Shown here one piece after another: positions 1 through 10,571 of a stretch of 24,226 nt of DNA. How positions within the stretch are numbered: the stretch's first letter is position 1; each line of letters begins with the position of its first letter. Source of the stretch: Amanita rubescens (taxonomy: Eukaryota; Basidiomycota; Agaricomycetes; Agaricales; Amanitaceae); contig WION01000694.1 of NCBI GenBank assembly GCA_015039365.1, positions 1 through 24,226 of the forward strand, in the 5' to 3' direction. The notes below the pieces were generated by a model. That model made no database searches and was not told the DNA's origin. It was given only the letters and a program-made list of their open reading frames with translations. A program made the translations under genes and the position numbers.

Positions 1-2
1 CC

Positions 3-203
3 AGAACTGCTTCAGAAGGAGACCTTTGTGTCCTACAAGAACATGATGAAGAGTATGAAGTCTTTCGTATTCCGGCGTTTGTTACCGTAGATCAAGAAAG
101 AATTTTTTACATGGTGTATGCTGATTTGCCTGAAGCGTTTGCTATCACCAGTGCCCATTTGTTTGAGGACCTTCGTACATCAGAGCGGGTTCTTATTAAC
201 TAA
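3..203 (+). CDS. 3'-terminal exon of an unrecognised protein (partial)
   Basis: The frame starting at base 3 is open from the left edge of the window to a TAA at 201-203, giving 66 codons and the C-terminus ...TSERVLIN. The composition is ordinary for a soluble globular protein, acidic at first (EHDEEYEVF) and then hydrophobic and aromatic (ERIFYMVYADLPEAF). I do not recognise a family. The start and most of the gene lie outside the window. It could be the last exon of a live gene or a leftover fragment; the other two frames are closed early, which slightly favours real coding sequence. Confidence 0.4.
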   Translation, partial: RTASEGDLCVLQEHDEEYEVFRIPAFVTVDQERIFYMVYADLPEAFAITSAHLFEDLRTSERVLIN

Positions 204-589
204 AATGTAAATGACTCGTCTCTCGCAATTCATTGATTTCCTATTGGTTCAGTTTTAGCTATTCAATTTTCAGTGGCTTGTATGTGGAGAAATTGAGGTG
301 CGTTTGGTACTGTAGTTGTGATGTCACTTGTCAAGCAGAATTACAAGAGCGAGGAAGTGTGTGTGCCCGGCAGTGTGCCACAGAAGGCAAGGGCTAGAGC
401 CAATGACGAAGTGAAGTTTGCGTGTAATCAGGAGTAGGCATGACCATCATGACTACACGGTGGTGCCTACTGAAGCCTGAGGCATACTACAGCATCGCTG
501 TGATTTCTGTGCCATTTGACTACGATAGGAAACGGCGATCATCCTCTTATAGAAGGTAACGAGGCGTGACAACGTTACGACACGTCCTT
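204..589. other. Intergenic stretch with no supported gene
   Basis: No convincing coding frame or RNA gene is visible. The only local structure noticed is a 7-bp inverted repeat, GTAGGCA...TGCCTAC, at about 435-471, which is too short to mean much. Confidence 0.5.
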
Positions 590-1936
590 GATTCCATACC
601 ATCAAGCTCTCGGACTCCAGCACTACTATGGCCACTACAAGTGGAGCATCTTCCCTGGTGTGACTGAGCTTTCCATCACGGGAGGAAGTTTTTATGACAT
701 TGCAGGAAATTTGGTATATTGGCTATGCTCACTTACAATGAAAACATATAAATTATTAACCTCAAATTTGTCATCAGATAGTGAACTACCTATCTTCTGG
801 TAGACTGTAGTTTCTTCAGACCAGATTCAATCCCTGCTTCCTGCTTTGAGGTTACCTAGTTCTATGTTCACTGGCAGGATTGCCTACTTGCAAAAAACTC
901 AAGGAAATCTTCTGCAACATTAATAAAGAGAAAAAAATATTCTTTTGTTTGGCATGGGTGGTGTTGGCAAAACTCAAATTTGCCTGCAATTCAAAACAGA
1001 ACAAAACCTGGTATATCTGATCTTTGTGCCTTGTGACACATTTGACATGCAACCTCAGGTTTTCTAACATATTCTGGATTGATGCTTCTTCAGAAGCCAG
1101 TATTGACCTCAATCTTAGACAAATTGCAAAAGCAAACAACATTTTTAATGAATCGTTTTGGATTGGATTTCTGCCAGAGAGAACGGCTCATGGTATTTGA
1201 CATGCAGATGGAGGGGATATGAGATAATTGAAAATTCCTGCCTTCAGGAAGTAATGGGAATATCCTGATTACAAGTAGGAATGAAGAATTGATGAGGATC
1301 ACTCTGGAAGGATACATACTTGAAGTTCATGGAATGGACAGGAAGAGGCCATTTCTTTGCTCCTGAAATCTGCTGGAATCAGGGACAAGTCTATAGAAAT
1401 CATGAATCAGCTAGCAGAATTGTCCTAGAGCTGGGATTCATTCCACTTGCATTTGATCAAGCAGGGGCATACATGCAAGGCAGTCATTGTGATTTAGATG
1501 TCTATCTAGATTTGTATCATAAGCAATGCAGAGAATTGATGTTGAACTCATTATCAAGGGGGCATCAAACTATGGGAAATCTACATATGGAACATGGAGA
1601 TTTCAATGAAGGAACTTGAATCTAGGGCTACCAGAGGATCAGGACAAGAAAGACTCATAGCTCAAAGTGCAATTATTCTTTTCAAATACTTTGCATTTTT
1701 ACATCATGACAACATATCAGAGGACATATTCAGGACTGCTGCTGAGAACTACTGCAAAAGGGATATTAAGCAGGAAAAGAGCTTGGATTGCCACTATTGT
1801 AGAGTTATTAGATTCTAAAAACACTGTTCCTTAATGAAGCAGGTCAATGGGATAGCCTGACATTCCATGACTGTATCCAACTCTTGCTCTCATTCTCAAT
1901 TATTAAAGGCAGCAATAAATATATTCCATTCACCCA

Positions 1937-1944
1937 TTGATACA
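1937..1944. repeat. Left 8-bp target-site duplication of the hAT-like element
   Basis: TTGATACA here is identical to 2788-2795 and abuts the inverted terminal repeat directly. Confidence 0.87.
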
Positions 1945-2787
1945 TAGTGTTTAAAAGTCCAGTTGCCAGACCGGAAAAAAACCGGCAACCGGACCGGACC
2001 GATGCTCAGTTGCAACCGAACCGCAGTTGCGGTTGCCTTCAATTGAGACTGTTTCGGTCTCGGTTGCCTCATACCTGCCATTTTAGGAAACCGGTTGAAG
2101 ACCGGTTTGCAACCGGTCTTTTATGGCAACCGGTAAGAGGGTTCTAGGGGTGGATTGGTCGGCGGGCAATCGGATGTCGCCCCTAATCGACCCTAATCCA
2201 GGGTATGGTTAATGTCAGAATTTGAATGAATTTATGTTGTAGGTATCAAATATGTCATTTTTAATATTATGAGGTGGATATTATGGGCTGGATAGGTGGA
2301 TGGGTAGGTGTGTGTCTGATTACTATGTTAATAAGGGGGATTGAACTGCTTGGATGGGTGGATGCATAAATTGACACTTGGATGACATTGAACATATGTC
2401 ACGAAAATTACATTAAATTATTCTAAGGGTTACAACAACATATTCTAAGGGTCACAGTGTAATTTTAATGTGTTAGATGGGTGCATGGGTGTATGACTGG
2501 ATGGATCTGTGGCTAAATGGAATGATGTGAGGTGTTGGTGGGGTGGATGCATCGATAGAGACTTGGATGACACTGTGCTACACCGGTTGTGACCGGTCTT
2601 GGATCAGTTGGCAACCGGTTCATCAAAACCGGTTGCAACTGCAGGCAACCAGGGGTGCAACCGGAGCCAACCGGTTGCATCCAGTTTCAGTTTCGGTTGC
2701 GAAAAATAATAGGAGTGTCACAACCGGTCACAGTCCGGTCTTTTCCAAAATAGGAAAAAGACCGGACCAAACGGACTTTAAACACTA
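1945..2787. mobile_element. Non-autonomous hAT-like element (MITE), 843 bp
   Basis: The left end TAGTGTTTAAA (1945-1955) is the inverse complement of the right end TTTAAACACTA (2777-2787). Directly outside both ends lies the same 8-bp target-site duplication TTGATACA (1937-1944 and 2788-2795). An 8-bp duplication and TA-G-G type ends (YAGNG) are hallmarks of the hAT superfamily. Both subterminal regions (about 1970-2135 and 2580-2770) are crowded with ACCGGT/GCAACCGG motifs in both orientations, as expected of transposase-binding sites. The centre (about 2270-2530) is GGATGGGT/GGTGGATG-rich and has no transposase reading frame. It was inserted inside the NB-ARC pseudogene, whose homology resumes exactly at the right duplication. 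Confidence 0.87.
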
Positions 2788-2795
2788 TTGATACA
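2788..2795. repeat. Right 8-bp target-site duplication of the hAT-like element
   Basis: TTGATACA here is identical to 1937-1944. NB-ARC coding similarity continues straight through it on the right. Confidence 0.87.
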
Positions 2796-2905
2796 TACCT
2801 GGAGCAGAGACAGGATAAACAGGGCTGATGTGTCTGGAATTTATTATATGGCAATTGCCCTGCTATCAAGTTCAATACATGCAAATATATGTGATGACGT
2901 ATGTG

Positions 2906-2924
2906 CCGCGAAATTGGACAAAAC
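2906..2924 (+). repeat. 19-bp inverted repeat, left copy
   Basis: CCGCGAAATTGGACAAAAC matches the inverse complement of 16925-16943 at 18 of 19 positions. Confidence 0.6.
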
Positions 2925-2945
2925 TCTTTTCAGAAGGAAAAATAT

Positions 2946-3200
2946 AGATGATCATTGATGATCTGTAGTGAATGTCAATGATCATGACTGATCATCATAA
3001 ATCGTAATTAATGAACATGTACACTAGTGAACAGAAGTGATACAACATGACCCGTCGTAATTGCTTAGTTTCCCATCCACAAAGGTCCTCATGAATCAAC
3101 CATGATACATAATGAACTTCAACATAGATGAAGTTTTACTCAAATTTGATTCCTCCTTGACCATGGGTGACCATTGATGACCATTGGTGATCACTACCGA
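2946..3200. repeat. TGATCA/TGACCATTGATGA-rich cluster, left side
   Basis: Multiple overlapping GATGATCATTGATGATC-like (2946-3000) and TGACCATTGRTGA-like (3157-3200) motifs, many of them palindromic around TGATCA. The same motif type is clustered at the other side of the block (16795-16915). No coding frame is supported here. The stretch from about 2900 to 3597 otherwise holds only a short CT run at 3385-3397. Confidence 0.6.
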
Positions 3201-3597
3201 GTCTTTCCAAACCAAAACTTTGGTGGTCAATGTCATTTATTGACGTCGGGAAGCTTATGCAAATACTATGATACCGTATTGGACAAAATCCGCTTGTATA
3301 TAGAAATTTGAGACGGATTGTATTGCGGCCGTGCATTGGCCATAGTAGCCATTTTCTGACAAAATACCCTATGTTCTTCCTACATCTCTCTCTCTCATTC
3401 TAGCATGGCCTGGCTGCGAAGCAATGCTCCTCGTAAATAGTGATGACAACAAATTGTCTCGGCATGACCAAGGGCGCCCTGTGGCTCCGAAAATCAGTGA
3501 TTAGTTTATTTGTATGGGAGAAAACGAAAATTTTCCTCGTACCACTTCCTTATTCTCACTTTCGCTTTCTTCATTCTAGCTTCTCTTATTTCCTACC

Positions 3598-6500
3598 ATG
3601 CCACTCCTTTTATTACAACGTGGGCGATGCTCTCAGTCTTCTTGCCTCTGCAAGAAGACCGTCTTTGTAGACACGGAGGCCTTGTATCGGCAGCAGCCAA
3701 TCAATGCCAACGAGGTTTGTCTTTGCGGACACAAGTGGTGGATGCATGTTCCTCGTTCTCCCCCGTCCACCGAACGTGGTACCTGTCCATCTACTCAGTG
3801 CGGAGGTTTTCATTCCTCGGTAGGTCTCCAGGCACTACATTGTAGTTCAGATCCTCATGAAAAAAATTGGTAGACCGACATACCTCACACCGGGCCTTGT
3901 GTTTGTGGTGCGCTCTATGACGCCCACGAGCTCCTCTCAGCTCCTTTTGTGCCTGCTGATAGCGCTTCTGCTTCTGCTGCTCCTTCTGCGTCCACTGCCA
4001 TCATTGCCAGAACCCCCCCTGCGCACGCGTACACATCTGCTGGTTCAGGAGTAATCCAACCGTGGATTCCCCCCCCAGCTGTCATAGCCAACCAACAGCG
4101 CCAGGATGCGGCAAGACGCCACCGCAAACCATCGAGAGTACAACCCCCAGTTCCTTCTGTATCCAATCCACCCGCTCTTTCAGATTCATCATCTCAATAC
4201 CTTCAACTTAATTGTGCCATCTGGCCATTCGTCGTGAGCACTTATAAATTCTGAATCGTTAAATCTCTTAACACTCACCCCTCAGGTCAAGAAGCCAATG
4301 TCTTCCGTATACCCAGTACCTGAAACCTCCTTTAATCGTCGTGACCTTGGTGAGGTCATGCAGTGTCTTTTAGAGCACCACCTCGTCTTCTCAGTAATTA
4401 TAGCTCGTTCCGAAGGCCACCCATGGGAACCAATCAACAATGCCTTGTACGAACAACTCGACAAGCACGGATATGTGCTTACCCGCCGTCAAGGAGACGT
4501 AGGCCAACAATTTACGCGCCTATCCTGGGACATACTAGCTGAAAAAAAGAATAAAAAGGGCAAGAATGTCAAACATACATTCCAATCGGGCATTGCAGGT
4601 CCAACCTCTTTCACTTTTGACTTCTTGGATGAGCAAGGGACGCCAGTAGAGCTTGAAAACCCGGCCAATGAGCATCCTTTTATCCTAATTGGTTTGTGAC
4701 GTTTAGCTTCCCCTTCGCTCAACCGCTAAGCCATTACAACTTAGCTCCGAGAGAGGAACACCTCAAAGGACCCATCTCTGATGGCGGCGTCCCTTGCCCA
4801 GACGGTCCCCATGCGTGTTTTCCATGGCGGATGTTCGCCCCATACGACTGGGGAACTAAAGGAACGAACGTCGAATGTATACCCTTGAGATGTCCTTCTG
4901 CAGCTTCTACGACCTTAAACGCACCTGTAAACACCAATTCTCTCCGTCGCACTCGGTCTCCATCGCCTGAGGTGAGTGTAACTCACCGCAGCCATTATCC
5001 TCTTCTCACAAGTCCTTGCCAGCTTCCCCGAAACACGAGGCCACGCCAAGGCACTGTGTCCGAAGAACCTCAAGAGGAGGATGATCTGCCTGACATCGAC
5101 GAGCTTCCGCGACTGGATGTCTTCGATTGGCAACATCGTATCCGCTTAAGCAGGGCGGGTATTTTTGCTCTCACAGCCCCTACAGTTGAAGATGCATCAG
5201 CCACGTTAATCGATCTATTGAAGTGGATAATTGGTGGTTCGGCCCCCTATCTATATTTCCCTCAAGACCCCAATATTTATTGTAACATCACCAGTGCCGC
5301 AGCTTTGCTCCACTACCAGCCAAGGCCCTTTTACATACAAAAGTATGAGAGATTATAATTAATATGCAATGACGTGCGTGGTTACTCACTCGTGTTTAGA
5401 CCCAACGGAAAGCACACCTCCCTTGGAGATGGTCCAGCCATTGCTGTCTACCAAGGCGCGCTCGACATGCGCATCGGGTCAGAACGATGGACTGACATCA
5501 ACGATGGCTTCTACCGCACATTGTCTTTTTCCCCTGCGGCCGCCCATGTCAAGAAGAGTTCACTTGTTGAATTCAAAATAGACGGGATATTGACCGCATT
5601 GGTCATGGTGCAATTGCTTGCAGAGCCATATCCAGTCAATCCTTTCCTTGTATACGCTGCTTTCTTTTCGGAAAGGGAGCCTCTCGAGTTTCTAATGGAT
5701 CCAACATCCCCCGACGATGAATATAAACGTGACCATCTACTCGCAATGATACCCGACAAAGAAACTCGTAGGGCCCTCGCCGAGCTCTTCAAGCTCGACA
5801 AGAAGAAAACGGTATCAGCCCTTCAAGCATCTCGGCACCCCCTCTACCGTCGAGCATTTGAAGACCCTATCGGAGCTGGGGCCACTTTTTTCAATGAAGC
5901 GCGCGACGACGACCAACACGAAAACATCAGGCGTCAGCTCTTCAACGTTTTGCTAATTGGTCACGACGAACCGTGGAAACACCCCCATTTCATTGCTTTT
6001 TCGCGTGGGCTTCGTCTCGGTCTGCTTAGGGTCAAGCACATTGTCAAGGTAAGTCTTTGAGCATAAAAGATTTATCTATACTCACGGAGCTCCGATTCTG
6101 GCAGCCCATAGATGTATTGGAGTATGAAGATGAAGAGGACATCTTCCTCTACGCCATCCAGCTTGTTATGACCCTTTGGAACAACCGCATCACTGGACCC
6201 GACGACATCATGAGGCACGTCCAATATCGTCTGATCAATCCTTTCAAATCCCCGGAGGCCATGCTCTTCGCAGAACTATTCCATACACGATTCAGCCACT
6301 GGCTCCGAGGGCAAGGACATCCCCACGAATTGGTTGGAAACTTTATATCTGACGAAATGTACCAAAAAAGTTTGAAAACCCCAAAGGCGACGCGCGCGAA
6401 ACTCCTGTGGAAGGCTGTTTCAGACTTTGATGTATTGCCTGCGGCCACTGGACTCTGGGCCATTACCGTAAGTCGTCGTCTTCATATTACCTGTGATCAT

Positions 6501-6736
6501 CATTAAACACGTCGTTTAAGGTGAAATTAACTTTTGATCCATACCTGCCAGCCACCGAAAGCCATGTCCCCCTCAAGATCTCCGTATGCACCAAAACAAT
6601 CTACGTAACTTTGGGTCAGGCTTTGATTAATCTTCTTATTGAGCCCGGACACCTACATGACCAAAAAGATACCCGTTTTGATGTCTGGATCCACAAGTTG
6701 CTAACTCATGCTACGAAGGACTACAATAGGGCGTAG
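3598..6736 (+). CDS. Cysteine-rich N-terminus plus HECT-like ubiquitin-transferase homologue
   Basis: Eight-exon model: 3598-3819, 3874-4233, 4286-4695, 4731-4971, 5023-5342, 5400-6048, 6090-6467, 6521-6736. All junctions are GT-AG with consistent phase, giving 931 residues. The N-terminus has paired zinc-ligand-like motifs: C11/C16/C18, CLCGHKWWMH at 41-50, C63/C68, and CVCGALYDAH at 83-92. A Pro/Ala/Ser-rich linker follows (about 100-175). From about residue 526 (SLGDGPAIAVYQGAL, then LVEFKIDGILTALVMVQLL) it resembles the HECT N-lobe of fungal HECT-like proteins. The C-terminal KISVCTKT puts a cysteine at about residue 883, where HECT enzymes carry the ubiquitin-accepting cysteine. HECT E3 ligases move ubiquitin from E2 to substrate through that cysteine. 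The similarity is from memory and is moderate. An additional 5' exon is possible: ATG at 3424 opens an in-frame stretch to about 3500. The 4696-4730 intron is only 35 bp. Confidence 0.7.
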
Positions 6737-6894
6737 AGCGTAAGGTTTTCAATAATCGTATATATCCGTTTTTCTACAAATTGTCTGCTGTCGATACCCC
6801 TAGTATACCCTCTTTAATCGCAGACTTTTCACATGTGCATAATGCAAAATTGGCATAACGTCATACAGTATACACGGTACTAGCGTATAATTAG

Positions 6895-8640
6895 TTAGAA
6901 CAAGTCCCGGCACCACGCAAGCGCTCGAATCCAAACCATAGTGTATACACCCATATCATGCGTACCCATGTCAAACTCCGTCGATACTAGCGTGTTCAGC
7001 TGGTCTACTTGTTCACGCGTCAGCGGGCACCCAGGTGGTTCGCATGGAACAGCGTTCAACGTGCCAGGGGCATAGTTGTCAAATGGTAAGTTTTGTCCCT
7101 GATCTTGCAACTGGCGCAAGAGGTCATCATCCTCCACGGCTTCCCAATCGATTCCAGCTCGCCCCGTAGCTTCCCCTTGTCTCTGCCTTCTATATTCTTC
7201 ACGCCTTCTTAAGCCGCGCAAGAACATGTCTCGCGGTGACATGTTCGTTTGCTCCTTCAGGCGCATAATATGAGCGTTCCAATGTTCCGCCCATTCAACG
7301 ATGTCGTCATTAAGACGGTCGAGGAAAAGGTGGTGCACAAGCCAAAGGTGCGCAGCCGAATCCACTCGTAATCCATGGAGAACCTCTAGGCCCTCAAAAA
7401 AGGGCTTCCATTTTGACACGATGGACCGTCCAACTTCAACCCATAGCCTCTCTATACGAATGTTATGCACAGACCTGCAACATGAGTTAACAATCTTGCT
7501 AAAATACTGAAGCGGGATCGTTATCTCTTACCTTCCCCAGATGTAAGATCCACGCCCATCGCCACGTTGCTCGATCATGTATGCCGCGACCCGTACATTT
7601 TCTGTTCCATGATCTCCACGCACACGACTAGGAAGACCATGATTGGCCACTGCTGCAAGAAACACATCTAACACCGTAGCCGCCCTGTTGTTGGTGCTAC
7701 ATTTAATTCCCGTAATAAAGCGGGACTTCCCATCGATAAACCCATGAATCACAAATTTCCATCTTATAAGCTCTTAAGTCTCGTTAGCGAGATACATCAA
7801 TGTGATGAATAACGACTTACTGTGATTTCCGTCGTGATGCCACAGAGAATTGACTTCTGGCACGGAATAGACGCGTCTCGTAATAGGCCGGTTGACAAAA
7901 CGCGCTTGTAATCCTCTCACCCTTATGAGAGAGTCCCGGACGCGGTCACGAGCTACGCGATAACCTTGCGTTCTAAGAGCAGCTTTGACAAACCCGAGGC
8001 TGTAGTTGTTGTAGCGGCGCAGGATGGGCGTCACGAGGTCATCCAGTAGCTCTGGCTCGTCTCGGAAGTCAAACTGTGTTGGTCCCGTGGGATGCCATTC
8101 CCTGACAAGTGTTCCGTCCGGTTGAGCCACAGTTTGAACGACAGGAGGGGCGGACGTTGCTAGATTGTGCTCCAACATGCGTCGGCGCACAGTCCTGGAG
8201 GAACATCCTACTTCCTTCCCAATATCTATGAGGGTTAAACCCTGATTCGCGTACGCCAACCAATTCACATCTATTTCAATCCGTGGGCGGCCAGTCTGGC
8301 TGCTTCTCTGTCTCTGGGAAACGGGAATCGGGTCCCTTAGCAAATTGTCATGTGCTGCAGCCACTGCAGCTTCCAAAGCGTCGAGCATGTTATCGACTGA
8401 GTCCTGTAAGGACATCCAGTCGTCTTCTGTCAATAAGTTCCGGGCCTGCAACAATAAAACCGTGAACAACCAGAAAATGGCAAGTAATTATCTTACCCTA
8501 TTCACGTCCACAGCAAAAGCGCGAACTTCATCCACCTGGGCTTGAAGGCGAGTCACGTCACCATTTTGGATGCGCAGAGTCTCATGCACGCGGCGTCCAA
8601 CGTTTTCGTATGCATGTACCAAAGCCTGTAAGTAATCCAT
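6895..8640 (-). CDS. DDE integrase/transposase (retroviral-integrase-like core), intact
   Basis: Minus-strand exons in coding order: 8640-8497, 8445-7821, 7772-7532, 7474-6895. All are GT-AG and in phase, giving 529 residues; the ATG at 8640 begins MDYLQALVHAYENVGRR. Residues about 109-143 (NWLAYANQGLTLIDIGKEVG, then SSRTVRRRMLEHNL) form a resolvase-like helix-turn-helix. The catalytic core has D253 in LWHHDGNH, D310 in RGDHGTEN and E345 in HNIRIERLW, with 34 residues between the second D and E, close to the D,D(35)E spacing of rve integrases. Motifs such as WKFVIHGFIDG and GLPSRVRGDHG are characteristic of the 'integrase core domain' proteins abundant in basidiomycetes. It should catalyse DNA strand transfer of an element's ends in the nucleus. 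The gene ends 159 bp from the HECT-like gene (convergent) and starts 113 bp from the next gene (divergent). All three catalytic residues are present, so activity is possible. Confidence 0.92.
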
Positions 8641-8753
8641 AACACAGAATTGGCAAACGGGCGTGGGGTCAGTTGTTGAAGTGATATTTTTGGGGGGACA
8701 GGGCGGAACTTGAATTCCGAAAATTTTTCCAATCGATTCTGATTTCCTTGTCT
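8641..8753. promoter_or_regulatory. Short divergent promoter region between the integrase and its neighbour
   Basis: Only 113 bp separate the two start codons (8640 minus, 8754 plus), so both genes must share a bidirectional control region. It contains a T/G-rich tract, GATATTTTTGGGGGG (8682-8696). No clear TATA box was identified. Co-expression is an inference from spacing alone. Confidence 0.5.
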
Positions 8754-10470
8754 ATGGCCACACGCCGCTCTTCTCGACAGCATAGGGCTCCTATGAATCC
8801 AGAACAGAGTATTGTACCCCTTGTAGAACGGGGTTCTGGGAGCAACACCCCTGTTACGGTGGGACAGGATCCTGGTACTCCGCACGACGTAACCGCATCC
8901 GATGTCTCCAGTAAGTCGTCCACATAATCCTTATCGTACAATCTTTTGATAACTGGGGTATAGACTCCATGGTTGTCGTGGATGGACATGATCACAACGC
9001 TGTGGCCGAACGCGATGTGATTATGGCAGATCCTCCTAGTAAGTCGTGTAATCTCCATTCCCAATTCAGTCCCTCACTAGAAGTCGCTGTCGACTATAAC
9101 AGTTACGCAGGAGTCGCCTGCACCAACTCAACCCATACCCGACGAATCTGATGGAGAGGAGGATGTGGGCGTCGAAGCATTGAACGAAGAACATTTCCAA
9201 CAAATGTTATCCCAGGCCACCGAGTTTGGTTATACTTTTAACCCCAACACTGTGGTTGGCGAGTCAAATGCAGTGGCGGTAGCGGAAAATTCTAGTGAAG
9301 GTGTTGAAGGTACATGGGAACCTGCTCCGGTGGAAGCCAGTACGATTGATGATAACGGGGTCAATATGAATGATGCTGAACAGCAAACGACTGCTGTCGC
9401 CCTCGCTCTCCAAAAAGCGCCAAACGATTTTATCCTCGCTGTCACGTTGATGAATTTGGGTCCAGAACCCTCACTCGACAAATTGCTCCGCTTCTTCAAG
9501 AGAAGCACAGACACCAACACTCGTGCGCTCTGTCAGTGCTTGGATTTGCTTCCCAGCGAGGAGGTCAACGTAGGAACGGCCAGGAAGCCCGTCTTCATTC
9601 GCAACCTGGCTCAGCTTCGCGGCGATCCAGACATTCGTTATTTGTTCCTAGGAACCCTACAAGAGGTTCAAGATGAACCCGGCAATCGCCTGGAGCCATG
9701 TATAGACTGCCCGGAGTCAGACAGCTACCGAAGATTCCCGGTGTCACCTATTGCGTCGTCCATTCCTCTCTTAATTGTCTATTTTGAATACCAGGTTAGT
9801 GACTCTCCCAATATACAAATGGATAGCTCACATTCGCTCGAAATTACAGGGCATCTCTTCTTCTCATCGTGTTTCTGTCCCCGCTACGACGTCGAGCATG
9901 GGATCTACAAGTGCAACTCCGCAGAAGAACACCAAGCTAACGCTGGATACGAACGTCGAAAACTACCTTGAGGCCACAATCGATCCGTTCTTGATCACGA
10001 TTTACCACGACCATGTTCTTCCGCATCGGCAAGCCAACAAAACATATTCGAGTATGATATTGGCGCGGATTATAGAAACGGCGTGTGGAGAAGTCAACGC
10101 CAACTACGAACCTGGCAACGCCAGATCTCACAAACACCGAACCCATAATGGACCCGAAGTTTCCCTGGATGACATTGTAATGTTCTTTGGCAAAAAAACC
10201 CCTTCCCATTTGAGGAATGTTAAGGGAGCTGTCACCGCCCCGTCGACATTCAACAACTATCGCTCTTGGCACTCGCGAGCCCAAAAATGCCTCAAAAAAC
10301 TGAAAGGGAAAGACATATTAGCACAAGGAAACGTTAAGGACGCGTACGACTTAACCCATACCTTGTTATTCACCACTCTAGAGGAGATTAGCGGTATTGA
10401 ACCGAGGGACCAAGGGTCATGGATAAGTTTCATGCAGAGGGTCCAGTTATTGGAAAGCGTAGCTTGGTGA
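8754..10470 (+). CDS. Unrecognised protein, divergently paired with the integrase
   Basis: Four-exon model: 8754-8910, 8964-9038, 9103-9794, 9850-10470, all GT-AG with matching phase, giving 514 residues. The N-terminus is basic then disordered (MATRRSSRQHRAPMNPEQS). An acidic, low-complexity middle follows (PDESDGEEDVGVEALNEEHF and on to about residue 150). The first helical region contains LMNLGPEPSLDKLLRFFKRS and a cysteine pair (CQCLDLL). The C-terminal 200 residues are well ordered and basic (NVENYLEATIDPFLITIYHD through FNNYRSWHSRAQKCLKKLKG). The C-terminal half could be a DNA- or protein-binding helical domain. I recognise no family. Its position, head to head with the integrase inside the candidate element, suggests an accessory transposition or regulatory protein; that is inference only. 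Confidence 0.75.
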
Positions 10471-10571
10471 GGTGGCGAAACAGGTTGTGTTCTTGATTAA
10501 ATGTTACGTCCCCTTTCTCGGGGTGATTTGTTGTCCATCTTGCCCAATAGCATTGTGAAGCGCCCAAACAC

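Larger units (their letters stand above)
590..2900 (+). pseudogene. NB-ARC (NLR/STAND-type) NTPase pseudogene, split by a hAT-like insertion
   Basis: Fragments in shifting frames line up, in order, with the NB-ARC proteins common in mushroom genomes. They are: an N-terminal ITGGSFYDIAGN-like piece (about 680-715); LPSSMFTGRIAYLQK (about 852-896); a P-loop GMGGVGKTQICLQF (951-992); NIFWIDASSEASIDLNLRQI (from 1066); an LMVFD Walker-B-like piece (from 1187); ILITSRNEELMRI (about 1258-1300); VLELGFIPLAFDQAGAYMQ (about 1420-1476); and FKYFAFLHHDN (about 1681-1712). The piece PLIHTWSRDRINRADVSG resumes only after the inserted element (2788 onward). Frame changes and in-frame stops occur repeatedly, for example between the P-loop frame and the FWIDASS frame, and just after VFD. 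The gene is therefore dead. NB-ARC proteins are nucleotide-switch ATPases, in fungi often linked to nonself recognition; no C-terminal repeat domain is seen here. Confidence 0.85.

Noticed and set aside
2160..2570. Telomere-like or minisatellite array (GGATGGGT, GGTGGATG)
   Set aside because: The motifs are irregular and lie in the middle of the hAT-like element; no constant period is present.
2900..3310. Left end of the large element at the second TTGGACAAAA (about 3283)
   Set aside because: It shares only the core of the 19-bp repeat and lacks the CCGCGAAA part, so 2906 is preferred; kept as an alternative in the element entry.
3949..4254. Separate small gene starting at 3949
   Set aside because: It is the second exon of the HECT-like gene; the CVCGALYDAH motif just upstream is in the same frame and splices to the first exon in phase.
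6895..8640. KDZ-type (Kyakuja/Dileera/Zisupton) transposase
   Set aside because: The motifs (WHHDGNH, RGDHGTEN, NIRIERLW) are of the rve-integrase type; no KDZ signature was seen.
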